Source: Succinimonas amylolytica DSM 2873
GTDB lineage: Bacteria; Pseudomonadota; Gammaproteobacteria; Enterobacterales; Succinivibrionaceae
Direction of reading: 5' to 3'
Assembly (NCBI RefSeq): GCF_000378405.1
Contig: NZ_KB899641.1
Span: 10,191-58,079 of the forward strand
DNA length: 47,889 nucleotides
The translations under genes were made by a program, and so were the position numbers. This document shows positions 16,965 to 24,928 of the stretch, piece by piece (positions within the stretch are counted from its first letter, which is position 1; every line of letters begins with the position of its first letter). The notes beneath the pieces were generated by a model. It was given only the letters and a program-made list of their open reading frames with translations. It was not told the DNA's origin and did no database searches.

Positions 16965-17717
16965 TCAGATGTCCATGGGGGGCAGCTTCGGAAGATCGTT
17001 TTCGTGATACTTGAAGTTCGGATCCTCTCCTACGGTTTCGCGTTCCGTCCTCTTCTGGCGCATAGCCGCGCGAAGCCGCTGAATTTCCTCGTCATCGTCA
17101 TCAAAGCCGAATACAAACTGCGGTTCCGGCTCTTTGGGAGTATCATCCTCAGGTTCATTGGAGTCTGAGGTCTTCTGTCCGTCTTCGGCGTCGTCATCCA
17201 TGGAGACATCGCAGGTAAAATCCCACTCGGAGCTGCCCTGCTGTGAATAGGCCTGTCTTATCTGATCCTCGATGAAATTTATAGCTGCCTCAGTCAGGGA
17301 AAGGCGCTGGGTGTTTTCGGAATGATCCTCCATATACTGAATATACTGATCCACGTTGTGAATGTCCTGGCGCTTGAACCAGTCGGATTCGCCTTCGATA
17401 AAGGGATCAAAATCGTCAACATTTCTGACAATCACCCCCTCCATCATGCGGTAATCCTCCGGACCGAAAAGATTTCCGGTGGCTTTTTCTTCAATAAATA
17501 CCGCAGGCTCATCATTGGAAACACCCTTGAGAATTTCGATCTGCCGGGGAGTTCTGGCATCTTCCGGAGTATTGGAGGCATCCAGATATTCGGGCAGCTT
17601 GCCATAATGCACGATATAAACGGTTCCCTCAGGACTATGTGCTTCCACAACATAACCGGCGCCACCGGCATCAGGTTTGGCTCTGCCGTCAACATAGAGT
17701 TTTGGTTTGGGGTTCAT
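16965..17717 (-). CDS. Acidic protein of unknown function, weak RNase H-like N-terminus
   Basis: The 250-residue protein begins PKLYVDGRAKPDAGGAGYVV, which resembles the first strands of RNase H folds (strand with Asp, then a Gly-rich turn). The later catalytic Glu and Asp positions cannot be placed, so enzyme activity is doubtful. The centre has DPFIEGESDWFKRQDIHNVD and the C-terminus is a highly acidic linker (DDDAEDGQ, FGFDDDDEE) ending in a basic helix. The acidic tail suggests a cytoplasmic binding protein. It is a single-gene unit between its own terminator and the Hpt gene. The RNase H reading is low confidence. Confidence 0.6.
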   Translation of the reverse strand: MNPKPKLYVDGRAKPDAGGAGYVVEAHSPEGTVYIVHYGKLPEYLDASNTPEDARTPRQIEILKGVSNDEPAVFIEEKATGNLFGPEDYRMMEGVIVRNVDDFDPFIEGESDWFKRQDIHNVDQYIQYMEDHSENTQRLSLTEAAINFIEDQIRQAYSQQGSSEWDFTCDVSMDDDAEDGQKTSDSNEPEDDTPKEPEPQFVFGFDDDDEEIQRLRAAMRQKRTERETVGEDPNFKYHENDLPKLPPMDI

Positions 17718-17968
17718 TATCGCATCTCCTTCGCTGTTTCCGATCCGAACCGGAAAATCCTATATAAAAAACCAGATTGTAAAGGTGTCGTGATTAATTC
17801 TATCTATAATGAGAATCCAATAACGTTACCGATATGCGATTTTGGTAAAAACATGAAACAATTTTCAGAAAATTTCTGGAATTTTCATAGCCGACAGCAC
17901 TTCGGGGAAGGCACCATGCCAGCCCGCGGTGTTCTGAACCCCGTAAGGAAGCCCCCGCCCCCTGAAAA

Positions 17969-18319
17969 TCAGTCTTCCCGGGCGAGAGCACAAAGCTCGG
18001 CATGCTTTTCCCGGATTTCCTGAATGAGCGTATCGTAGTCCCCCGGCTCCTCGCGCCGGAGCATTTCGGTTATGCGGGAGATGGGCGCCAGAACCGGCTC
18101 AAGAGAGAGATTGGCATACACGCCCTTCAGGGAATGGGCTATTTCAAAGGCTTCATGCAGACGCCCCTCTTTTACGGCCTGCTCCAGCTCATCAAATCTG
18201 GGCGTGTCATCCAGAACCTTCGTTACCATCTCAAGGTAAAAATCCGCCATTCCGGAACAGCGCCGGAGTCCGGAACTGACATCGGCTCCGAAATAATTCA
18301 GCTTTTGAACGGTAATCAT
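17969..18319 (-). CDS. Hpt-domain phosphotransfer protein
   Basis: The 116-residue protein is a single histidine phosphotransfer helical bundle with His62 in AHSLKGVYANL, the HSLKG motif that receives a phosphoryl group from response-regulator or hybrid kinases. ATG 18319 is chosen because AAGGAGA stands nine bases upstream; the longer frame to 18424 has no such site. It lies about 120 bases downstream of the REC-GGDEF-EAL gene on the same strand and is probably co-transcribed, so it may feed phosphate to that protein's receiver domain. No hybrid kinase is in the window. Confidence 0.85.
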   Translation of the reverse strand: MITVQKLNYFGADVSSGLRRCSGMADFYLEMVTKVLDDTPRFDELEQAVKEGRLHEAFEIAHSLKGVYANLSLEPVLAPISRITEMLRREEPGDYDTLIQEIREKHAELCALARED

Positions 18320-18441
18320 AATTATATTCTCCTTCCTCATCAGCTCCTGCCGCCGTTGCCGCTCCCGCATGCAGCAGAAGCCGCAAGGTCTGTCCGGGAC
18401 TATTCTGCTGCCCGGAGGTGTCACAGTGACATGTCAGAATA

Positions 18442-20145
18442 TCAGAGCGGCATTCCGATATCCTTTTTAATGAGATTCTCAAAATCCTCCGGGGGCACCG
18501 GCTTTGAGAAGTAATAGCCCTGAATAAGCTCACAGCCCATCTGGCGCAGAGTCTGGCACTGCTTCTCGTCCTCCACCCCTTCGGCAATGGCGGGGATATT
18601 AAGGAATTTGGCAATATCCAGGATAAGTCTGACCAGCTGAAGATCCCGGGTGCTGTTCAGCATTTTACGGATAAATGACATATCCAGCTTTAAAGCATCT
18701 ATAGGAAGCGAGGTCAGCATGTTGAGGGAGGAATATCCGGTACCGAAATCGTCCATCTCTATCCGGAAGCCCAGGCTGCGCAGTCTCTTTGCGGTTTCAA
18801 TAATCTGATTGGAGTCGGCGGTGTACGCGGATTCGGTAATTTCCAGAATGAGATCTCCCGATTCCAGATTGTTGGCGGAAAGAAGCGCCAGAAGCTCCTT
18901 TTCCAGGCTGGGAGCATAGATGTCAACCCGTGATACATTTACCGAAACCGGAATTTTCTTTTTGAAAGTGTCGTGCCATTTCCGGATCTGCCGTGCGGCT
19001 TCTGTCCATACATAGCGATCCAGCTTAAGCACCAGTCCGTTTTCCTCAAACAGCGGAATAAAAAGCCCGGGACTTATCATTCCCAGTTCCGGGTGCATCC
19101 ACCGCACCAGTGCCTCGGCACTGTGCAGCACCGGAGTCTCGCCCTGAATCTGGTACTTGGGCTGATAGTACACATGGAACTGTCTTTCCCGGAGCGCATC
19201 ATCCAGCATCATAATCAGCCGTTCATTGAACATTTCCTTCTCATGAGCATCGTTATTGTAGTAGAAGCACCCGGTCTTGTAGGTATTCTTGTGGTCATTG
19301 CACAGGAGAGCCGCCTTTTCAAAGCGCTGCTCCGGATCCATGGATTTGCTGACGTTCTCATATACGCCGAAATGAATGTTGAATCTGGTGTTTCCGGTAT
19401 GCTCGCAAACGCTTCTGGCAATATTGCGGCATATTGTGCTGTAATCATCCCGGTGCTGAAGATATAACAGAAAAGTTCCGAATTCGCCGCGGCAGGCCAT
19501 GCCCTGTTCCAGAGGAAGAAAATGCTTGATCTCCTCGGAAATTACCTTAAGAACCTGTCTTATGAAAGCCCGGCCGTAGATATCCTGAATCATATGAAAG
19601 CGGGTCAGCGTCAGAACAGCCGCATCCATGGGGGTATCCCTGTTATAGAGATCGTGCTGTCTTACATACTCCATGAAAAAGTTCCGGGAATAGAGCATTG
19701 TCAGGGGATCCCGCTCATTCCTGCGGATAATGGTACTGTCCTCCTCCAGAGTAATGGAACGCTCGATGCGGGCCAGAATAACCTCCGGGAAGTCGTAGGG
19801 CTTGGGAATAAAATCCACCGCCCCCCGGTGCAGGGCTTCCACCTCCGCCTCCTTGTTGGCGGTAAGCACTATTACCGGAGCCTTGCCATACTGCACAGCG
19901 TGCCCCAGAAACTGTTCCATGAAGGTATAGCCATCCATGACCGGCATTACCAGATCCAGAAGCACCAGAGAAATAGTTCCCGGCTGGGACTGAAGAATAT
20001 CAAGAGCTTCCCTGCCGTTTGCGGCATAAAGAACATCGTAATTCCGGGATACAATAACGCCCAGAAGACGGCGGTTAACCTCGGAATCATCAACAACCAG
20101 CACCTTGCGTCTTATGTTTTTGCTTCTGCTGAGAAAATCCTTCAT
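18442..20145 (-). CDS. Response regulator with degenerate GGDEF and EAL phosphodiesterase
   Basis: The 567-residue cytoplasmic protein has a receiver domain at 14-130 (acidic pair Asp19/Asp20, phospho-acceptor Asp64 in VLLDLVMPVMDG, Lys115 in PKP). A GGDEF-like domain at about 145-300 has its active motif degraded to RGEF (219-222), so it should not make c-di-GMP. The EAL domain at about 305-560 retains catalytic and metal residues: EALVRW (344-349), EITES (435-439), DDFGTGYSSL (465-474), KLD (486-488), AEGVE (521-525). It is therefore predicted to hydrolyse c-di-GMP under phosphorylation control, perhaps via the adjacent Hpt. The degenerate GGDEF may act as a GTP sensor. Confidence 0.93.
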   Translation of the reverse strand: MKDFLSRSKNIRRKVLVVDDSEVNRRLLGVIVSRNYDVLYAANGREALDILQSQPGTISLVLLDLVMPVMDGYTFMEQFLGHAVQYGKAPVIVLTANKEAEVEALHRGAVDFIPKPYDFPEVILARIERSITLEEDSTIIRRNERDPLTMLYSRNFFMEYVRQHDLYNRDTPMDAAVLTLTRFHMIQDIYGRAFIRQVLKVISEEIKHFLPLEQGMACRGEFGTFLLYLQHRDDYSTICRNIARSVCEHTGNTRFNIHFGVYENVSKSMDPEQRFEKAALLCNDHKNTYKTGCFYYNNDAHEKEMFNERLIMMLDDALRERQFHVYYQPKYQIQGETPVLHSAEALVRWMHPELGMISPGLFIPLFEENGLVLKLDRYVWTEAARQIRKWHDTFKKKIPVSVNVSRVDIYAPSLEKELLALLSANNLESGDLILEITESAYTADSNQIIETAKRLRSLGFRIEMDDFGTGYSSLNMLTSLPIDALKLDMSFIRKMLNSTRDLQLVRLILDIAKFLNIPAIAEGVEDEKQCQTLRQMGCELIQGYYFSKPVPPEDFENLIKKDIGMPL

Positions 20146-20370
20146 GACGACTGACCTTTTGTGTGATTTGTCTGCCCGTTCGGAAGAGGAAATAAACGAA
20201 TGAAATTCTGAGATCTGAAAAGAAACCGGGATTCCGAAAAAAGGGCATAATCACGGCTGTAAAAACCTATTTGATAGCTTCCAGATAATGCCATTCTATC
20301 ATTACGGCTGTATATGGGAGCGTTTTCATGCGAAAATTTTGCGTTATGTCCGATAAATAGTCAGGGGAAA

Positions 20371-20413
20371 GGCGATTTGCGGTACATCCGGGGAGAAGGC
20401 CCGGAAGATCGCC
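20371..20413. other. Two-tier stem-loop in intergenic region
   Basis: GGCGAT (20371-20376) pairs with ATCGCC (20408-20413), and inside it TCCGGG (20387-20392) pairs with CCCGGA (20400-20405). It lies in the gap of about 365 bases (20146-20510) upstream of the REC-EAL gene and beyond the end of the zinc-ribbon gene. It could be a terminator-proximal structure or a small structured RNA. No known riboswitch consensus was recognised. Confidence 0.3.
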
Positions 20414-20510
20414 GCCCGAAGATGCCCCGCTGTTCTTAAAAATCATGAAGGGCCGGGAGTTAGCAGATCTCTTCTGAAGGCTGATATTTAAATCGTGCGA
20501 TATTGAAAAT

Positions 20511-21443
20511 TCATTCTTTTAAACTGCCGCAGGCAATACACCTGCAGCTCTTAAAAGTATTTAAGGTTTCACAGTATTTGCAGATCCATAATCCATTAGC
20601 CTCGGCAAACATCTCATCCAGCCTGGAATTAGCGGGAGATGCAGCATTTCTTATTAAATGCAGTTCATAGGAAATGATGGCACTGGGCATCATGGCGTCC
20701 TGAGTCTGTACCGGCTCTGTAGGCTTGATATCATTAATAGCTTCGGAAATCCGGGCGATATCATTAGTGTCACTTCTGGCTGTTTCGTCCTGGGGACTAT
20801 GGTCTGAACCAGTTTTATTATCAGCTTCCAGGTCAGTTTTACCGGGAGCGTCCTTCGCTGCAGCTTTTCCAGGAGAACTCTTTCTGCCTGCTATTCGGGT
20901 AATAATAACAATAACGGCAACCAGGAGAAGGTAAACGCCGGCAAAGCCTGTCAGCCATTCAGGAACCGTCTGTGAATGATACGTACTTTCTGAATTCGCA
21001 GAAGCTCCGGGGGCGGGAGAAACTGGTTTGGCATCTTTTGCATTAAGGGCTTCACTGATCCGGTCCTTATTAACAGTGATGCTGGCAGTGACCTTTACCC
21101 TGCCGTTTAAATTGTCAATTACGGATAAAACCTTCTCTTCCATGACAAAATCAGCGGCGTTTAATATAACCCGGTCTCTGATTTCCGGGATATTGTCTCT
21201 TAAATACTGTTCGCCTTTAAGATCCGTAACTGCTGTCCGTACGGCGCTGATATGCAGCTTCTGAAGAGCAATATCCCTGTTTTTAGCGGTTTCCGTCAGG
21301 TAATAGCTGCCCCGGGCCGGGTTCCGGGCGTTTTCTGTCCGGGATTCTGAATCATGCGGAGGTCCGGCCGGAGCGGTCTCCGCCGACATGGCATTTAAGG
21401 GAAGCAGCACAAATATAGCTGTTAGAATTCTGGCAAATATCAT
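20511..21443 (-). CDS. FlgT-N-like secreted/TM protein with C-terminal zinc ribbon
   Basis: The 310-residue protein has a signal peptide (1-21, cleavage after AMSA). A domain at about 55-130 (ALQKLHISAVRTAV, then RVILNAADFVMEEKVLS and GRVKVTASITVN) matches the pattern of FlgT-N/LPP20-type domains. A low-complexity linker follows, then a transmembrane helix at about 163-185 (GVYLLLVAVIVIITRIAG), a long charged cytoplasmic linker, and a terminal zinc ribbon with Cys288, Cys291, Cys302 and Cys305. It would place the FlgT-N-like domain outside the inner membrane and the zinc ribbon inside. The downstream position from the kinase-like gene (86-base gap, same strand) suggests joint function. The combination is unusual and I know no named family. 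Confidence 0.7.
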   Translation of the reverse strand: MIFARILTAIFVLLPLNAMSAETAPAGPPHDSESRTENARNPARGSYYLTETAKNRDIALQKLHISAVRTAVTDLKGEQYLRDNIPEIRDRVILNAADFVMEEKVLSVIDNLNGRVKVTASITVNKDRISEALNAKDAKPVSPAPGASANSESTYHSQTVPEWLTGFAGVYLLLVAVIVIITRIAGRKSSPGKAAAKDAPGKTDLEADNKTGSDHSPQDETARSDTNDIARISEAINDIKPTEPVQTQDAMMPSAIISYELHLIRNAASPANSRLDEMFAEANGLWICKYCETLNTFKSCRCIACGSLKE

Positions 21444-21529
21444 AGTGGCAGTATCAGCGACGGGAGCAGGCTATAGCCAGGGATGACGGATTCTGTTCAA
21501 AATAACACATATTAACTCGATTGCTATAT

Positions 21530-22393
21530 TTAGTTTAGCATACTGCCAGCATGCCGCACCAGAAGTGCATGTGCAGCAGCGGCGGAGATTCTTTTTTCCG
21601 GTGCGGGGATCAGCATGCCGCTGATGATACCCCGCATTATTCCGGGAAGGTTTTTGCTGAGTACTGGAGTCTGGCCATGACATAAGGCGGCGGAAATGCA
21701 ATTACCGTTATCAGATCCTGCGGTTAAACCCGGTTTTGCTCCCGTCCAGATCTCATGAAGCACTATCCCCAGGGAAAATATATCGCTTTTGCAGGATAAT
21801 ATAACCGGCATCCCCTGCATTTTAAGATAGCATTCCGGTGAAATATAAGCCCGGTCACCATCAATAATTTCCGGTTCCGAGTTTTCAGAAAAACCGTAAT
21901 CAAAGTTTATAATTCTGGCAGCCACCCCGCCGCTGTTCAGAGGTATAGCCATAATATTTGCTGTCTTAACGTTAAAATGCACCACATGCTTAAAATTAAG
22001 AAAGGCATAGCTGTACAGAACTGAGGCCGTCAGGAAATACTTCTCTGCTGTTTTGAGAGAAACAATCCCGTCAAAAGACAGGGCCTTTCCGGAAATGTAA
22101 TCGCTGACAGCGTAATAGGACGATCCGTATTTGAAAAAATCATGGACAATCATGATATTGCCATTCCGGCACTGGGCCAGAGACTTGTAATAGCTGAGTC
22201 TCCGGTTCAGATAGATATCACCCGCCGCGTTCCCCTGACACGAGCAGGAAGAGTCCTCATCCCGGGACGGCAGTTTGCGGATTTTCTTCAGGAAGAATTT
22301 ATGCCCGTCCCGTAATGCCACCCCATAGTTAAAGGTCTCTGGGACATAAGAGGAAGAAAGCTCTTCCGCTGTCTCATAATAGCTGATTTTCAT
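21530..22393 (-). CDS. Hanks-type kinase-fold protein with altered catalytic loop
   Basis: The protein of about 287 residues has kinase landmarks in order: a Lys pair in FFLKKI for ATP (36-37), catalytic loop VHFNVKTANI (138-147), DYG for DFG (165-167), SPE for APE (185-187) and KSDIFSLGIVLHE for the DxWSxG helix. The Gly-rich loop is not recognisable, and HRD is replaced by HFN, so the proton-accepting Asp is Asn141. The metal-binding Asn146 and Asp165 remain. It is probably a nucleotide-binding pseudokinase. The N-terminal lobe contains a Cys-rich insertion (SSCSC). No membrane helix is seen; its partner may be the downstream zinc-ribbon membrane protein. The ATG at 22393 is used rather than a TTG three codons upstream. 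Confidence 0.75.
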   Translation of the reverse strand: MKISYYETAEELSSSYVPETFNYGVALRDGHKFFLKKIRKLPSRDEDSSCSCQGNAAGDIYLNRRLSYYKSLAQCRNGNIMIVHDFFKYGSSYYAVSDYISGKALSFDGIVSLKTAEKYFLTASVLYSYAFLNFKHVVHFNVKTANIMAIPLNSGGVAARIINFDYGFSENSEPEIIDGDRAYISPECYLKMQGMPVILSCKSDIFSLGIVLHEIWTGAKPGLTAGSDNGNCISAALCHGQTPVLSKNLPGIMRGIISGMLIPAPEKRISAAAAHALLVRHAGSMLN

Positions 22394-22643
22394 AACTGGC
22401 AATATTCCGTGTCACCATGGCGAAACAGGAAACTGACACCGCGGCCCCTCTGTTAAGCATTCAGTATCCGGATCCCGCTGATGATGATTGCTGATAGCTG
22501 GCAAAAACTTCATTTTACGATTTTGCGGTGCTTTAATGATAATATTCTGTCTTCTGGTATTCAATTTTCCAAATATCCCGGGCAGTAATTCCTGGAAGAA
22601 GCTGTAATTTGGAACCCGGGAAGCGGATCCGGAGTTCCCGCTG

Positions 22644-23756
22644 CTACACCACATGATGCCGGAACATCCATCCCGCAAAGCTCAGGGTTATCACACTGAT
22701 GAGTCCGAGCGGCAGCAGGTCGTACCAGAGCTCCGGAATGCCGGCGCCCTCCAGGTATACTCTTCTCGCAAAGTCGATGGCATATCTCAGAGGATTAAGC
22801 CAGGTCATGTACTGCCAGATATCCGGCATGTTCGCAATCGGAGTCATAAGCCCCGAAAGCAGTGCCAGCGGCACCAGGAGCACAAAGGCATAAAGCATGG
22901 CCTGCTGCATGTTGGCGGAAAAGGCTGAAATCGAAAGACCGTAGCCCACACAGGCGCAGGTGAAGAGAAGGAGTCCGAAGTAGAGACTCAGGATATTTCC
23001 CGCAAAGGGCACCCGGAACCAGAACAGTGCCACCAGAAGAATAAACGAGGACTGCCCCAGCCCCACGATAATGGGAGGAATGGCCTTCCCTGCCAGAATC
23101 TGCATCTGGGTAAGAGGTGTCACCAGGAGCTGCTCGAAGGTTCCCCGCTCCCGTTCCCGGGCCACACTGAGAGCGGAAAGCATTATTACCTGTATCAGGC
23201 TCAGGGTGGCGATAAGAGCCGGCAGAATGTTCCAGCGCGTGATGGAATTCAGGTTGTAGAGGGGGCGGTATTCCAGACGGAAGGGAGCGCTCATCAGGCC
23301 CTTCTTTTCAGAATAGCGGGAAATGATCTGCGACAGATAGCCTCCCGCAGTGCCGGCAGTAGTACTGTTTCTGCCGTCCAGGAGCACCTGCACCCGGGCT
23401 TCGCCCCCGTTTTTTACCTTTTTTTCGAAGTTTTCGTCCACTGAAACGATAACCAGAATCTCTTCCCGGTTCATGGCGTCGACATAGCTGTCCATGGAAT
23501 TTCCGCCGGAAACAGGCCTTTCCACAAAAAATCCCGAACCGTTAATCTCTGCCCGGAGCTCCCGGCTGGCCTCACAGTGGCAGCGGTCGTTGAAAGCATA
23601 GTGCACTTCCTTAAGATCAAAGGTAGCCACATACCCGAAAAGAAACGCCTGAATAATCGGCGGAACAATAAGAAGCGCCCGGGATGAGGGATCCTTGAAA
23701 ATGGTCAGCATCTCCTTTCTCAGGAGTGCCATAATCATATAAAAGCTTTCAGTCAT
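22644..23756 (-). CDS. ABC-2 type permease (YbhR-like)
   Basis: The 370-residue permease has one N-terminal helix (about 25-45), a large periplasmic domain (about 46-175) and five further helices, the ABC-2 export topology. The segment SVARERERGTFEQLLVTPL is the amphipathic coupling helix typical of this family. It pairs with the upstream 368-residue permease and the dual ATPase to form an exporter resembling E. coli YbhGFSR, whose reported substrates include drugs and cations. It is the last gene of the four-gene operon, 65 bases after its partner. Confidence 0.9.
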   Translation of the reverse strand: MTESFYMIMALLRKEMLTIFKDPSSRALLIVPPIIQAFLFGYVATFDLKEVHYAFNDRCHCEASRELRAEINGSGFFVERPVSGGNSMDSYVDAMNREEILVIVSVDENFEKKVKNGGEARVQVLLDGRNSTTAGTAGGYLSQIISRYSEKKGLMSAPFRLEYRPLYNLNSITRWNILPALIATLSLIQVIMLSALSVARERERGTFEQLLVTPLTQMQILAGKAIPPIIVGLGQSSFILLVALFWFRVPFAGNILSLYFGLLLFTCACVGYGLSISAFSANMQQAMLYAFVLLVPLALLSGLMTPIANMPDIWQYMTWLNPLRYAIDFARRVYLEGAGIPELWYDLLPLGLISVITLSFAGWMFRHHVV

Positions 23757-23821
23757 GCCTGTTTCCTCTCAGGTTTCCCGTGTAAGGCTGTATTCAGTTT
23801 TCCGGAGCCCTGGCTCCGGTG

Positions 23822-24928
23822 TCAGTCCAGACGTTTTCTGGTGATGATCATGGTAATTCCGGTAAATCCCACGGCATAAAGGGTCAGAATCAGGGAATTC
23901 TTAAGTACCACAGAATGCACGTCTCCCGCCAGAAACAGCGTCTTCAGGGTCTCCATATAGTAGGTGGACGGCAGAATATGCCCGATGTAGAAAATCACCT
24001 CAGGTGTGTTCCTGAGATCAAAGATGAACCCCGACAGCATAATACACGGCAGGAAGGTTACCAGCACTGATAGCTGGCTGGCCACAAACTGGTTTCGGGT
24101 AATGGCCGATATGAGAAGCCCAATGGCCAGTGCCACTACAAGGTACAGCATGGAAACCAGCGACAGGAGAAGGATGCTGCACCTTATGGGTACATCAAAA
24201 AGCTCCCGGGCGGCCAGAAGACAGAGAGCAAAGCCCAGAATGCCCACGCAGAAATAGGGGATGATTTTCCCGATAATGATTTCCACCGGCCGTACCGGAC
24301 TTACAAAAATGGCCTCCAGAGTGCCCCGTTCGTATTCCCGGGCCATAACCAGGGCGGTCAGAAAGGTCCCCACCAGCGTCATAATCAGCACCACCAGTCC
24401 CGGAACAATATACCAGGTGGAGGAAGCCGGCTGATTGAACCACATGCGGGTTTCGGCCACAATCCCGGCCCGGGGCGTTCCGGGCGCCTTTGAAAGAGTT
24501 CCTCCCAGGGCTGAGGTGAGATACATGTAGGCCGTCTGAGCCCGGTTGGGATCCTTGCCGTCCATAATGAACTGGATTTTGCCGTCCCCCTTCCGGTACT
24601 CCCGGTCGAAATCGTTGCGGAACACCAGATATCCTTCAATTTTCTGGTTCAAAAAATCCCGTTCCGCTTCCTGAACGCCGTTATAGCGATAAACCTGAAA
24701 AATAGGGGAGCCGGAAATTCCGGAAACAAGCCGGCGGGAAATTTCAGAGCCGTTCATATTCACCACACCGAGCTTGATGCCGGTGATATCAAACGTAATG
24801 CCGTACCCGAAAATGAAGATGAGAATAATGGGAAGCCCGATCCCCAGAAGGAGATTGGACCGGTCCCTGAATAGCTGCCGGAACTCCTTTATGGTAAGAG
24901 CCCTGAGGCGCCGCAGAAATCCTCTCAT
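23822..24928 (-). CDS. ABC-2 type permease (YbhS-like)
   Basis: The 368-residue paralogue of the neighbouring permease has the same layout: N-terminal helix, large periplasmic loop with NMNGSEISRRLV, then five helices; the coupling helix segment is MAREYERGTLEAIFVSPV. Its start overlaps the ATPase stop by four bases (ATGA), giving translational coupling. It forms a heterodimeric channel with the following permease. Confidence 0.9.
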   Translation of the reverse strand: MRGFLRRLRALTIKEFRQLFRDRSNLLLGIGLPIILIFIFGYGITFDITGIKLGVVNMNGSEISRRLVSGISGSPIFQVYRYNGVQEAERDFLNQKIEGYLVFRNDFDREYRKGDGKIQFIMDGKDPNRAQTAYMYLTSALGGTLSKAPGTPRAGIVAETRMWFNQPASSTWYIVPGLVVLIMTLVGTFLTALVMAREYERGTLEAIFVSPVRPVEIIIGKIIPYFCVGILGFALCLLAARELFDVPIRCSILLLSLVSMLYLVVALAIGLLISAITRNQFVASQLSVLVTFLPCIMLSGFIFDLRNTPEVIFYIGHILPSTYYMETLKTLFLAGDVHSVVLKNSLILTLYAVGFTGITMIITRKRLD

